NCBI RefSeq assembly: GCF_026343335.1
Contig: NZ_JAPELX010000001.1
Span: 7,440,001-7,504,000, forward strand
Direction: 5' to 3'
DNA from: Streptomyces sp. NBC_00078
GTDB taxonomy: Bacteria; Actinomycetota; Actinomycetes; Streptomycetales; Streptomycetaceae
DNA length: 64,000 nucleotides
Position numbers and translations under genes: made by a program. This document shows positions 7,959-14,794 of the stretch, piece by piece. The first letter of the stretch is position 1. Every line of letters starts with the position of its first letter. A model generated the notes under the pieces. The model was not told the origin of the DNA and ran no database searches. It was given only the letters and a program-made list of their open reading frames with translations.

Positions 7959-8995
7959 CGGGCGTTCTCCTTGGGCTGGTCGGGGAGGGTGGCGGCGCTG
8001 CCGGTCAGGGCGAAGAACACGTCGTCCAGGTCGGGGGTGTGGACGGTCAGCTCGTCGGCCTCGACGCCGGCGGCGTCCAACCGGTCGAGAATGGAGCGCA
8101 GTTCGCGCTGGCTGCCGTCGCTGGGGATCTGCAGCGCGAGGGATTCGTCGACGGGGGTCGCCCTGCCCGGGCGAAGCCGGGAGTCGGGGAGGGTGGTCTC
8201 GCGCAGCGCCGAGGCGGCGTGCTGGTACGCGGCCGGGTCCGTGAAGCGGAGCCGGACGTGTCCGCCGGGGATGAGGCGCTTGAGTTCCTCTGCGCTGCCC
8301 TCGGCGGCGATACGGCCGTCGTTGAGTACGGCGATGCGGTCGGCGAGTTCGTCGGCCTCGTCCAGGTACTGGGTGGTGAGGAAGACGGTGACGCCGTCGG
8401 AGACCAGTTCGCGGATGATCTGCCACATGGTGTGGCGGGCGCGCGGGTCGAGGCCGGTGGTGGGCTCGTCGAGGAAGATGACCCGCGGGCTGCCGACCAG
8501 GGTCATGGCGATGTCCAGGCGGCGCTTCATGCCGCCTGAGTACGTGGCGGCGGGCTTCCTCGCCGCGTCGACGAGGTCGAAGCGCTCCAGCAGTTCGGCG
8601 GCGGTGCGCCGCCTCTCACCGCGGGAGAGGTGGTGCAGGTCGGCCATGAGGAGCATGTTCTCCTCGCCGGTGATCAGACCGTCGACGGCGGAGAACTGGC
8701 CGGTGACACCGATCGCGGCACGCACCCCGTCCGGTGCCGTGGCGACGTCGTGGCCCGCGACCTGGGCCTGCCCGCCGTCGGCGGCGATGAGCGTGGACAG
8801 GATGTTCACGGCGGTGGTCTTGCCGGCGCCGTTCGGTCCGAGCAGAGCGAACACCGACCCGGCCGGGACGCGCAGGTCGATCCCGTCGAGCACGACCTTG
8901 TCGCCGTACGACTTGCGCAGACCGGTGGCGGAGACGGCGGCGGGTGCCGGACGACCGTCGCTCCGGTTGGACGTGGGCATGACAGATGAAGGCAT
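7955..8995 (-). CDS. ABC exporter ATP-binding protein (DrrA-like)
   Basis: A 346-residue ATPase. It has Walker A GPNGAGKTT, the Q-loop (VTGQFSAVDGLITGEENM), signature YSGGMKRRLDIA, Walker B VIFLDEPTTGLDP and switch histidine region replaced by a glutamine (FLTTQYLDEADELADR), as is normal in DrrA proteins. A C-terminal extension of about 100 residues ends in TPDLDDVFFALTG, typical of drug-export ATPases. The start at 8995 follows GGAGGG; an internal ATG at 8980 is an alternative. It is the third gene of the RHH-DUF4097-ABC operon. Confidence 0.93.
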   Translation of the reverse strand: MPSSVMPTSNRSDGRPAPAAVSATGLRKSYGDKVVLDGIDLRVPAGSVFALLGPNGAGKTTAVNILSTLIAADGGQAQVAGHDVATAPDGVRAAIGVTGQFSAVDGLITGEENMLLMADLHHLSRGERRRTAAELLERFDLVDAARKPAATYSGGMKRRLDIAMTLVGSPRVIFLDEPTTGLDPRARHTMWQIIRELVSDGVTVFLTTQYLDEADELADRIAVLNDGRIAAEGSAEELKRLIPGGHVRLRFTDPAAYQHAASALRETTLPDSRLRPGRATPVDESLALQIPSDGSQRELRSILDRLDAAGVEADELTVHTPDLDDVFFALTGSAATLPDQPKENAR

Positions 8996-9075
8996 GGGGC
9001 CCTCCGTGAGAAGGCTGAAGGAGACGGAAGAGGACTGAAGTGGGCTGGAGGCGGGGCGAGTTGGTGATGTGGCGC

Positions 9076-9933
9076 TCAGGCCTTGGCGCGGAGGACGTCG
9101 ATGGTGCCCCAGTTGGACCGTGCGCGGACCTTGACGGTGTCCTCGGTCTGCTCCGGGGCCTCGGACGCGGTGAGCGTGTTGCGTACCTGCCCGCGGTTTG
9201 AGCTGACGTCGAGCCAGGCGGCGGTGCCCTCGCGGATACCGATCTCGATGGGGCCGTTGGAGGTCTCCAACCGGACCTCGCCACGGGCGACTTCGGCGAC
9301 GCGAAGGGAGCCGTTGGTCGTGGTGCCGGTGACCGACGCCTCGGCGCGCGCGATGTCGATGCCACCGTTGGCGCCGCTCACCCGGAGTTCGCCCGTCACG
9401 GCGCCGACGGTCGTGGTGCCGTGCGAGTTCTTCAGGACGGCGGTGCCGTCCACGAGGCCGACGCGGATGTTGCCGGTGCTGCTGGTGATCTCGGCCGGGC
9501 CCTCGACCCGGTCCACGGTGATCGGGCCGTGCGACAGGGTCAGCTTCAGCGGGCCGGTGGTGTCGAGGCGGACGTCGCCGGTCGAGATCTTCGCCTGGAC
9601 CTCGCCGAGGCGGCCCTCGCCGAGTACCTGGGTCCAGGAACCGAGCGAGCCGATCACGTCGACGCGCGAGCCCGTGGGCAGGTCGACCGTGACGTCGACG
9701 AGGCCGTTGGGACCGAGGAGGCTGCGGCGCCTGGGCAGCGTCCTGACGGTCAGGACGCCGCTCGCGTACGTGACCTCGGCCTGTTCGGCGGTCCGCACGT
9801 CCTTGTCCCGCTCCGGGTCGCGGGGCCGTACCTCGACGACGGTGTCGAGGCGGTCGCTCGCGGTGAACCGGATGGAACCGGCGGGCACCTGGGCGGTGAC
9901 CGAGATCGGTTCGGGGGTGTCGAAAGAAGGCAT
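9076..9933 (-). CDS. DUF4097-family beta-strand repeat protein
   Basis: A 285-residue protein made of short beta strands built around recurring G-x-[IVL] turns (ISTGDVRLDTTGPLKL, SSTGNIRVGLVDG, SNGPIEIGIREG), the pattern of DUF4097/DUF4098 right-handed beta-helix adhesin-like folds. No signal peptide or membrane span is seen. Function is not established for the family; such genes often sit beside regulators and ABC exporters. Here it lies between a ribbon-helix-helix gene and an exporter on the same strand, with gaps of 93 and 80 bases, suggesting one transcript. An AGAGGACGGGA ribosome site precedes the ATG at 9933. Confidence 0.85.
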   Translation of the reverse strand: MPSFDTPEPISVTAQVPAGSIRFTASDRLDTVVEVRPRDPERDKDVRTAEQAEVTYASGVLTVRTLPRRRSLLGPNGLVDVTVDLPTGSRVDVIGSLGSWTQVLGEGRLGEVQAKISTGDVRLDTTGPLKLTLSHGPITVDRVEGPAEITSSTGNIRVGLVDGTAVLKNSHGTTTVGAVTGELRVSGANGGIDIARAEASVTGTTTNGSLRVAEVARGEVRLETSNGPIEIGIREGTAAWLDVSSNRGQVRNTLTASEAPEQTEDTVKVRARSNWGTIDVLRAKA

Positions 9934-10026
9934 GGCTGTCCCGTCCTCTTGGGTCTTCAGGCCGTCCCCGCTGGTGGGACGTGGTGTGGGTGAAGTGGAG
10001 TGGTGCGGGCGCGGATGCGGGCGCTG

Positions 10027-10542
10027 TCAGCGCACCCAGCCGGTGAAGCTCTGTGCGACGGTGTGGGTCTTCTCTGCCGTACGCGGCCGCGTGCCACCGT
10101 CGACCGCTGCCGACAGGGCCCGCACCAGCCAAGCGTTGACCGACAGGCCCTCATGGTTCGCCGCCTCCTCGGCGCGCGCCTTGAGGTGGGCCGGCAGCCG
10201 CAGATTGATGCGGGCGGTGCCGCCCTCGTCGCCGTCGGCGGGCACCTGTGCCCTGAGCGGTTCGATAGGGGCGGCAGGCTCCGTGGGGCCGCCGTAGGTG
10301 GGCGGCGGTGTCACCACGAAGTCGGGGTCGAGCCCGCGAAGCCGTACGTCGACCGAGCCGGGGGCGAGTTCGCGGGTGATCTCGTCCATCGCGGCGGAGA
10401 GCACGTTGAGCATGGTCAGCCGGGTCGCCGACTCCAGGGGCGCGGTGAGCCGCTCGGCCAGCTCGCGGGCATCGTCCCCGCCGGCTTCGGCGGCCACCGC
10501 GAGTTCGCGGCGGAGGGTGTCGACATACGGGGTGAGGTCCAT
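10027..10542 (-). CDS. Ribbon-helix-helix (HicB/Arc-like) regulator
   Basis: A 171-residue protein. The N-terminal ~85 residues are helical and may mediate dimerisation or ligand sensing. The C-terminal part is a ribbon-helix-helix DNA-binding domain: the strand GTARINLRLPAHLKARAEEAANHEGLSVNAWLVRAL matches the HicB-antitoxin/Arc pattern. No toxin gene is adjacent, so it is more likely a stand-alone repressor than an antitoxin. No ribosome site precedes the ATG, but a promoter (TTGCCT, 17 bases, CACTAT) places transcription near the start codon, so it is probably leaderless. Operator-like TGGCGCCA repeats overlap this promoter, pointing to autoregulation of the whole operon down to 7167. Confidence 0.82.
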   Translation of the reverse strand: MDLTPYVDTLRRELAVAAEAGGDDARELAERLTAPLESATRLTMLNVLSAAMDEITRELAPGSVDVRLRGLDPDFVVTPPPTYGGPTEPAAPIEPLRAQVPADGDEGGTARINLRLPAHLKARAEEAANHEGLSVNAWLVRALSAAVDGGTRPRTAEKTHTVAQSFTGWVR

Positions 10543-10592
10543 GACGCCATAGTGGCACCATCGTGGCGCCAAGGCAAGTCCGAGTGGTGCGC
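10542..10592 (-). promoter_or_regulatory. Leaderless promoter with TGGCGCCA-type operators
   Basis: On the minus strand, -35 TTGCCT (10572-10577) and -10 CACTAT (10549-10554) are 17 bases apart. Within and around them are TGACGCCA (10542-10549), TGGCACCA (10553-10560), TGGCGCCA (10564-10571) and TGGTGCGC (10585-10592), at 11, 11 and 21-base intervals. This fits binding of ribbon-helix-helix dimers on one DNA face. Confidence 0.6.
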
Positions 10593-10700
10593 TGTGCGCA
10601 GTGGACTTAGGGGTGGCTGCCCTGAACTGCAGGAATGGGCTGCGATCGGCCTGGGTCATTGGTGGCGCTATGCAGGTATGGCTGCTTTAGGGTCATGGAA

Positions 10701-10760
10701 TGGCACCGGGTGGCACCGGGTGGCGCTGGATGGTGCCGAGTGGCGCCAAGCGGCGCCACT
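10701..10760. repeat. Six-unit 10-bp operator-like repeat array
   Basis: Six consecutive 10-base units read TGGCACCGGG, TGGCACCGGG, TGGCGCTGGA, TGGTGCCGAG, TGGCGCCAAG and CGGCGCCACT. Each carries the same GGYRCC core seen at the promoter 150 bases downstream, and an isolated copy (TGGCGCTA) lies at 10663. The one-helical-turn period in non-coding DNA suggests cooperative protein binding. It lies between the corA stop and the RHH gene. Confidence 0.7.
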
Positions 10761-10800
10761 CCGGGCGGGACGCGATCAGGAGCCTTGCGGGGCGACCGGC

Positions 10801-11958
10801 CTACAGCCAGTCCCTCCGTTTGAAGATGACGTACAGACTGGTGCACACGATGGCCATCAGGGCGATCGCGAAGGGGTACCCGAGTGCCCAGTGCAACTCC
10901 GGCATGCGGTCGAAGTTCATCCCGTAGATCGTCCCGACCAGCGTCGGGGCGAACAGGATGGCCGCCCACGACGAGATGCGCTTGACCTCCTCGTTCTGCT
11001 CGAACCCCGCCTCCGCCAGCGCGCGCATCTCGGCGTTCTGCTGCTGGGTGACGAGGGTCGCGTTCACCGTGAGGATGTCGGCGAGGGCCTGGCGGAAGCC
11101 GTCGACGCGTTCGCTGGTGTGGGTGACGTGGTCGGCGACGTCCCGCAGGTAGCGCTGGAGTTCGTCGTCGGTGCCGTACTTGGAGAAGCCGGCGATCAGG
11201 CCGTGCAGCATGCCGACCAGCGGGCGGGTGGCGCGCTGGAACTCGACCATCTCGCGGGAGAGTTCGTAGATGCGGCGGGAGACCTCCGGCTCGCCTCGGA
11301 ACACTTCGGTCTCGATCTCGTCGATGTCGTTCTGGACACCGGAGACGACCGGCGCGTAACCGTCGACGACCGCGTCGAGAATGGCGTAGAGGACCGCCTC
11401 CGGGCCCAGCTTCAGCAGCTCGGGCGTCTCCTCCATGCGGTGGCGGACCGCCGAGAGGTCGGGGGCGGCGCCGTGGCGGACCGTGATGACGAAGTCCGGC
11501 CCCACGAACACGTGCAGCTCGCCGAAGTCGACCTCCTCCGGGGCGTCCAGGTAGCGGGCCGCTCGCAGGACGACGAACAGCGTGTCGCCGTAGCGCTCCA
11601 GTTTCGGACGCTGGTGGGCCTCCATCGCGTCCTCGACCGCCAGCGGGTGCAGGTCGAACTCGGCCGCCAGGGAAAGGAGTTCGGACTCGGTGGGGCGGGC
11701 CAGGCCGATCCATGCCATGCCGGACGGCTGGTCGCGCAGTTCACGGAAGGTCTCGGCGAGGGTGTCCGGGGCGGAGACGCGGACGCCGTCCCGGTACAGC
11801 GCCGCCTGGACGACACTGGCGACGTCCGGCGGCTCCGCGGGCACCGGGCCGGCGGACGGCGGGGTTTCGGGCGCCGGCGGCTGCGGTGGGGTCAGCGCAC
11901 GGCGCCAGGCGGATTTCCGCCCGTTCCTGGAGTCCGGACGGGCGCGTCGCTCGGACAT
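10801..11958 (-). CDS. corA: CorA-family magnesium/cobalt transporter
   Basis: A 385-residue inner membrane channel protein. The long cytoplasmic N-terminal domain (about residues 50-320) is followed by two C-terminal membrane spans with the invariant selectivity motif GMN in TIYGMNFDRMPEL. It ends in the positively charged tail FKRRDWL. The first ~45 residues are a proline- and arginine-rich extension common in actinobacteria. The ATG at 11958 has GGGAGG six bases upstream. The gene is divergent from the winged-helix gene at 12113, and its upstream region has three spaced GTGATC motifs. Confidence 0.93.
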   Translation of the reverse strand: MSERRARPDSRNGRKSAWRRALTPPQPPAPETPPSAGPVPAEPPDVASVVQAALYRDGVRVSAPDTLAETFRELRDQPSGMAWIGLARPTESELLSLAAEFDLHPLAVEDAMEAHQRPKLERYGDTLFVVLRAARYLDAPEEVDFGELHVFVGPDFVITVRHGAAPDLSAVRHRMEETPELLKLGPEAVLYAILDAVVDGYAPVVSGVQNDIDEIETEVFRGEPEVSRRIYELSREMVEFQRATRPLVGMLHGLIAGFSKYGTDDELQRYLRDVADHVTHTSERVDGFRQALADILTVNATLVTQQQNAEMRALAEAGFEQNEEVKRISSWAAILFAPTLVGTIYGMNFDRMPELHWALGYPFAIALMAIVCTSLYVIFKRRDWL

Positions 11959-11983
11959 GCGGCTGCCTCCCGGGGTCGAACCT

Positions 11984-12008
11984 GTGATCGGCGTGATCGT
12001 GTGATCAC
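11984..12008. promoter_or_regulatory. Spaced GTGATC repeats upstream of corA
   Basis: GTGATC occurs at 11984, 11993 and 12001, the last being part of the palindrome GTGATCAC (12001-12008). The cluster lies 26 bases before the corA start, between corA and the divergent gene, and could be an operator. No regulator can be assigned. Confidence 0.4.
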
Positions 12009-12112
12009 GGGCAGGATATACGGGGCAAACAATGCCTGGGCGGCCCGCGCGTCCGGGAATCGGTGAGAGTTGCGGACAGTCCTTGTCCGCATGCCCGGAT
12101 AGCGTGCGGGAC

Positions 12113-13216
12113 ATGACGAAGACGACAGCGACGGCTCCCGTGCTCGGCACCCGCGCCCTCAACCGGGCGACCCTCGACCGGCAGCTCCTGCTGCGCCGCT
12201 CGCCGCTGTCCGCCGAGGCCGCCGTAGGGCATCTGCTCGGTCTCCAGGCGCAGAACGTCAAGCCGCCGTACTACGCGCTCGCCGCCCGCCTCGACGGCTT
12301 CGCGCCCGAGGAGCTGTCCGGGCTGATGGCGGACCGCGAAGTCGTCCGGATCGTCACCATGCGCTCGACCATCCACACCCACACCGCCGACGACTGCCTC
12401 ACCCTGCGCCCGCTCGTCCAGGCGGCCCGCGACCGTGAACTGACCAACTTCCGCGCGGGACTTGCCGGTGTGGACCTCGACCGGCTCGCCGCGCTGGCAC
12501 GGGAACTGGTCGAGGCCGAGCCGCGCACCATGAAGCAGCTGCGCGAGGCCCTCCTCGTCGAGTGGCCCGATGCCGACCCTCAGTCCCTCGGTATCGCCGC
12601 GCGTTGCAAGCTCCCGCTCGTCCAGATCACCCCGCGCGGGCTGTGGGGACAGAGCGGCCAGGTCGCCCTCACGACCGCCGAGCACTGGCTGGGCCGTCCC
12701 GCCGAACCCACGCCCGCTCCCGATGCGACCGTCCTGCGTTACCTCGCCGCCTTCGGTCCCGCCTCCGTCAAGGACATGCAGACCTGGGCCGGCCTGACGC
12801 GTCTGCGTGACGCCTTCGAGCGGCTCCGCCCGCAGTTGGTCACGTTCCGGGACGAGGGCGGCGTCGAACTCTTCGACCTGCCGGACGCGCCACGTCCCGA
12901 CGCGGACACCCCGGCTCCGCCCCGCTTCCTCCCCGAGTTCGACAACCTGCTCCTCTCCCACTCCGACCGCACCCGGGTGGTACCGCCCGAGTACCGGGGC
13001 CGCAGTTGGGTGGGCAACATGGTCCACTGCACGCTCCTGGTCGACGGCTTCCTCGCGGGGGTGTGGAGGCTGGAGGAGAGCGTGCTCGTCGTCGAGCCCT
13101 TCGGCAGGCTCACCAAGGCCCAGCGGACGGACGTCGTGGAAGAGGGGCAGCGGATGCTCACCGTCATGCACCCGCAGACGTCGTACGACATCCGCTTCGG
13201 CACCGTGATCGCCTAG
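12113..13216 (+). CDS. Winged-helix DNA-binding protein (HTH_42; YcaQ/AlkX-like)
   Basis: A 367-residue protein of the HTH_42 (formerly DUF1006) family. Family members include the E. coli YcaQ/AlkX-type DNA glycosylases, which use a Q-x-Q motif; here LGLQAQNVKPPYYALAARL supplies QAQ at about residue 44. Other conserved parts are RSTIHTHTADD, RGLWGQSGQ, the DATVLRYLAAFGPAS winged-helix helix pair, LPEFDNLLLSHSDRTRV and the C-terminal WRLEESVLVVEPF. A repair glycosylase role is therefore possible, but actinobacterial members are mostly untested. The ATG at 12113 has no clear ribosome site; a longer N-terminus from 12032 looks spurious. Confidence 0.8.
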   Translation: MTKTTATAPVLGTRALNRATLDRQLLLRRSPLSAEAAVGHLLGLQAQNVKPPYYALAARLDGFAPEELSGLMADREVVRIVTMRSTIHTHTADDCLTLRPLVQAARDRELTNFRAGLAGVDLDRLAALARELVEAEPRTMKQLREALLVEWPDADPQSLGIAARCKLPLVQITPRGLWGQSGQVALTTAEHWLGRPAEPTPAPDATVLRYLAAFGPASVKDMQTWAGLTRLRDAFERLRPQLVTFRDEGGVELFDLPDAPRPDADTPAPPRFLPEFDNLLLSHSDRTRVVPPEYRGRSWVGNMVHCTLLVDGFLAGVWRLEESVLVVEPFGRLTKAQRTDVVEEGQRMLTVMHPQTSYDIRFGTVIA

Positions 13217-13652
13217 CCCCTTCGGGACCGTGGTCCCGTGGCGCTCGGTCCGCCCGGCCGGTCACCGCCACCGTCAGGCCCAGCCCGATCATCGCTAAGC
13301 CGCCCGCGCCGACGAGCATCGACGGCCGGCGCTCGGAGCGCGCGAACCGGGTGCGGGCGGCCGAGGCGGTCAGGCGCCACAGGGTGTCGTTCGCTCCTTT
13401 CCGCGCGCCCGCCTCCTCCTGCCGACGGGCCTCGTCCTGCCGACGGGCCTCGCCGTGCTTCCGCGACCTCGCATCCGCACCTGGACACCCTGCTGCCGGC
13501 CTGCGGCGATCACGAGAGCCGATCGTTGCGGTCGCGGTCTGCCTGTTGGCCGGGACGGTCCGGCGCGAGGGACTCGAACCACCGAAAGGGGGTCGAAGTG
13601 GCAACGTACTCAAGGGAGTTCGGTCATACCGACCGTGCAGGTGCGGATCCAC
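13164..13652 (-). CDS. Doubtful open frame with a possible membrane segment
   Basis: This minus-strand frame ends inside the 3' end of the winged-helix gene. Its plausible part (about 13190-13470) has an 18-base tandem duplication (13417-13452) that translates as repeated DEARRQ, then SERRPSMLVGAGGLAMIGLG, a hydrophobic stretch that could span the membrane. No convincing start codon or ribosome site is visible and the first 60 residues look random. It may be a small DUF-type membrane protein, a decayed gene or chance. The rest of 13217-13716 shows no better candidate on either strand. Confidence 0.25.
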   Translation of the reverse strand: MDPHLHGRYDRTPLSTLPLRPPFGGSSPSRRTVPANRQTATATIGSRDRRRPAAGCPGADARSRKHGEARRQDEARRQEEAGARKGANDTLWRLTASAARTRFARSERRPSMLVGAGGLAMIGLGLTVAVTGRADRAPRDHGPEGARRSRCRSGCRTTSAGA

Positions 13653-13716
13653 GAGGTGCCGACGGACAGCGGGGAGGCGGCCGGGAAGCTCACGGCCGAC
13701 AAGCAGCGCGCATGGA

Positions 13717-13761
13717 AAGGGGGCGCTGCGGGCTGCTCGTGGTAGCCCGCAACGCCCCCTT
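13717..13761. terminator. Long hairpin terminator after the protease gene
   Basis: An 18-base arm starting AAGGGGGCGCTGCGGGCT pairs with AGCCCGCAACGCCCCCTT across a 9-base loop with one mismatch. It sits 38 bases beyond the stop of the trypsin-like protease on the minus strand. It is symmetric and may act in both directions. Confidence 0.85.
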
Positions 13762-13798
13762 GTCTCTCACCTGAGGGGTACTCAGGAGGTCTTCCGGG

Positions 13799-14590
13799 TC
13801 ACGAGGTGATCTGCGCGGTCACCAGGTTCGAGAAGGTGGACAGCCGGGTGTACACACCCGGGTACCCCGCCTCCGCGCAGCCCTCGCCCCATGAAGTGAT
13901 CCCTGCCAGGACGCCCCCGATGAGCAGGGGACCGCCGCTGTCGCCCTGGCAGGTGTCTGTGCCGCCGGATGAGTATCCGGCGCAAACCATGTCGGTCTGG
14001 ATGAAGTCCGAACCGTAGGAGCTCTTGCAGCTGGAGTCGGCCACGATCGGTACGGTCGCGGTCCGCAGCTGGTTGGAGGAGCTGCCGTTCTCCGAGGTGG
14101 TGCCCCATCCGAGGACGCGGGCGGTGGTGCCGGCCGCGTACACCGAGGTGTCCGCGGACGAGACGTACGACGCCTTCGCGTACGGCATCGACGTCGACAG
14201 CGTCAGGACGGCCACGTCGTCGCCGTTGGTGGCATCCGTGTAGTCCGGGTTGACCCAGATCTTGCTGACCTTGCTGACGGTGCCGTTCGTGCCGTTCAGG
14301 TAGGTGCGGCCGCCGACGACCCGGACGCTGCTGGTGCTCTCGCCGGCCATACAGTGCGCGGCCGTGACCACCTTGGTGGCCGAGACGAGGGTGCCGCCGC
14401 AGAACTGGTTCTGCGAGGGGTCCGTGATCTGCATGACGAAGGGGTAGGCCGTCGTGGTGGTGGTCGTGCCGCCCACGATGGGCTGGGGCGCGGCAGCCGC
14501 GGAAGGCGCGCCGAGCAGTGCGGTGGCGGCCGCGGCGGCGGCCGACGTCACTACTGCGGCGGTCTTTCTGGCACGGGTTAGCCCGAACAT
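13799..14590 (-). CDS. Secreted trypsin-like serine protease
   Basis: A 263-residue preproenzyme of the chymotrypsin (S1A) family. A signal peptide (about residues 1-34, ending PSAAAA) and very short propeptide precede the mature N-terminus IVGG. The catalytic triad is visible: His in TAAHC, Asp in NGDDVAVL, Ser in CQGDSGGPL. An aspartate in GGTDTCQGDSGG, six residues before the catalytic serine, fits trypsin-like Lys/Arg specificity. Cysteines are placed for three disulfides. It resembles Streptomyces griseus trypsin. The start at 14590 follows GAGGAGA. Palindromes upstream and the large LuxR gene next door suggest local control. Confidence 0.95.
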   Translation of the reverse strand: MFGLTRARKTAAVVTSAAAAAATALLGAPSAAAAPQPIVGGTTTTTTAYPFVMQITDPSQNQFCGGTLVSATKVVTAAHCMAGESTSSVRVVGGRTYLNGTNGTVSKVSKIWVNPDYTDATNGDDVAVLTLSTSMPYAKASYVSSADTSVYAAGTTARVLGWGTTSENGSSSNQLRTATVPIVADSSCKSSYGSDFIQTDMVCAGYSSGGTDTCQGDSGGPLLIGGVLAGITSWGEGCAEAGYPGVYTRLSTFSNLVTAQITS

Positions 14591-14732
14591 GAGTCTCCTC
14601 AGTGGGGGTTGCCGGTGGGAGGTCGCGCGGGTGTGGGGGTGTGCACGGGGGTCGCGGGACCGACCCCCGTATGCCCGGGCGAGCGGCACGCCCCTCACGC
14701 TAGGACCCGGAACCCCCGGCTCCCAATGAGGG

Positions 14733-14766
14733 AACCCCCTAGGGGGTTGGGTGAGGGAAAACCCTC
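14733..14766. promoter_or_regulatory. Palindrome pair upstream of the protease gene
   Basis: AACCCCCTAGGGGGTT (14733-14748) is a perfect 16-base palindrome, followed five bases later by GAGGGAAAACCCTC. They lie between the LuxR gene end and the protease start, about 145 bases upstream of the protease. CTAGGG-type dyads are known targets of several Streptomyces LuxR regulators, so an operator is plausible; a terminator for the LuxR gene is the alternative. Confidence 0.5.
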
Positions 14767-14794
14767 GGTCGGGTTCAGTTAACCTGGCGCGCCG

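Noticed and set aside
10027..10542. HicB antitoxin of a toxin-antitoxin pair
   Set aside because: No HicA-like or other small toxin gene is adjacent; the operon continues into DUF4097 and ABC genes, so a regulator is the better reading.
10701..10760. Short CRISPR-like array
   Set aside because: Units are 10 bases with no spacers and no cas genes are in the window; operator repeats explain it better.
12091..12115. Conventional -35/-10 promoter for the winged-helix gene
   Set aside because: TTGTCC and TAGCGT are only 11 bases apart, too close for a standard promoter.
13561..13600. tRNA T-arm-like sequence (GGTTCGAGTCCCTC) on the minus strand
   Set aside because: The T-stem has a mismatch, no matching acceptor strand, D-arm or anticodon arm is found upstream, and CCA is absent; treated as chance or an old scar.
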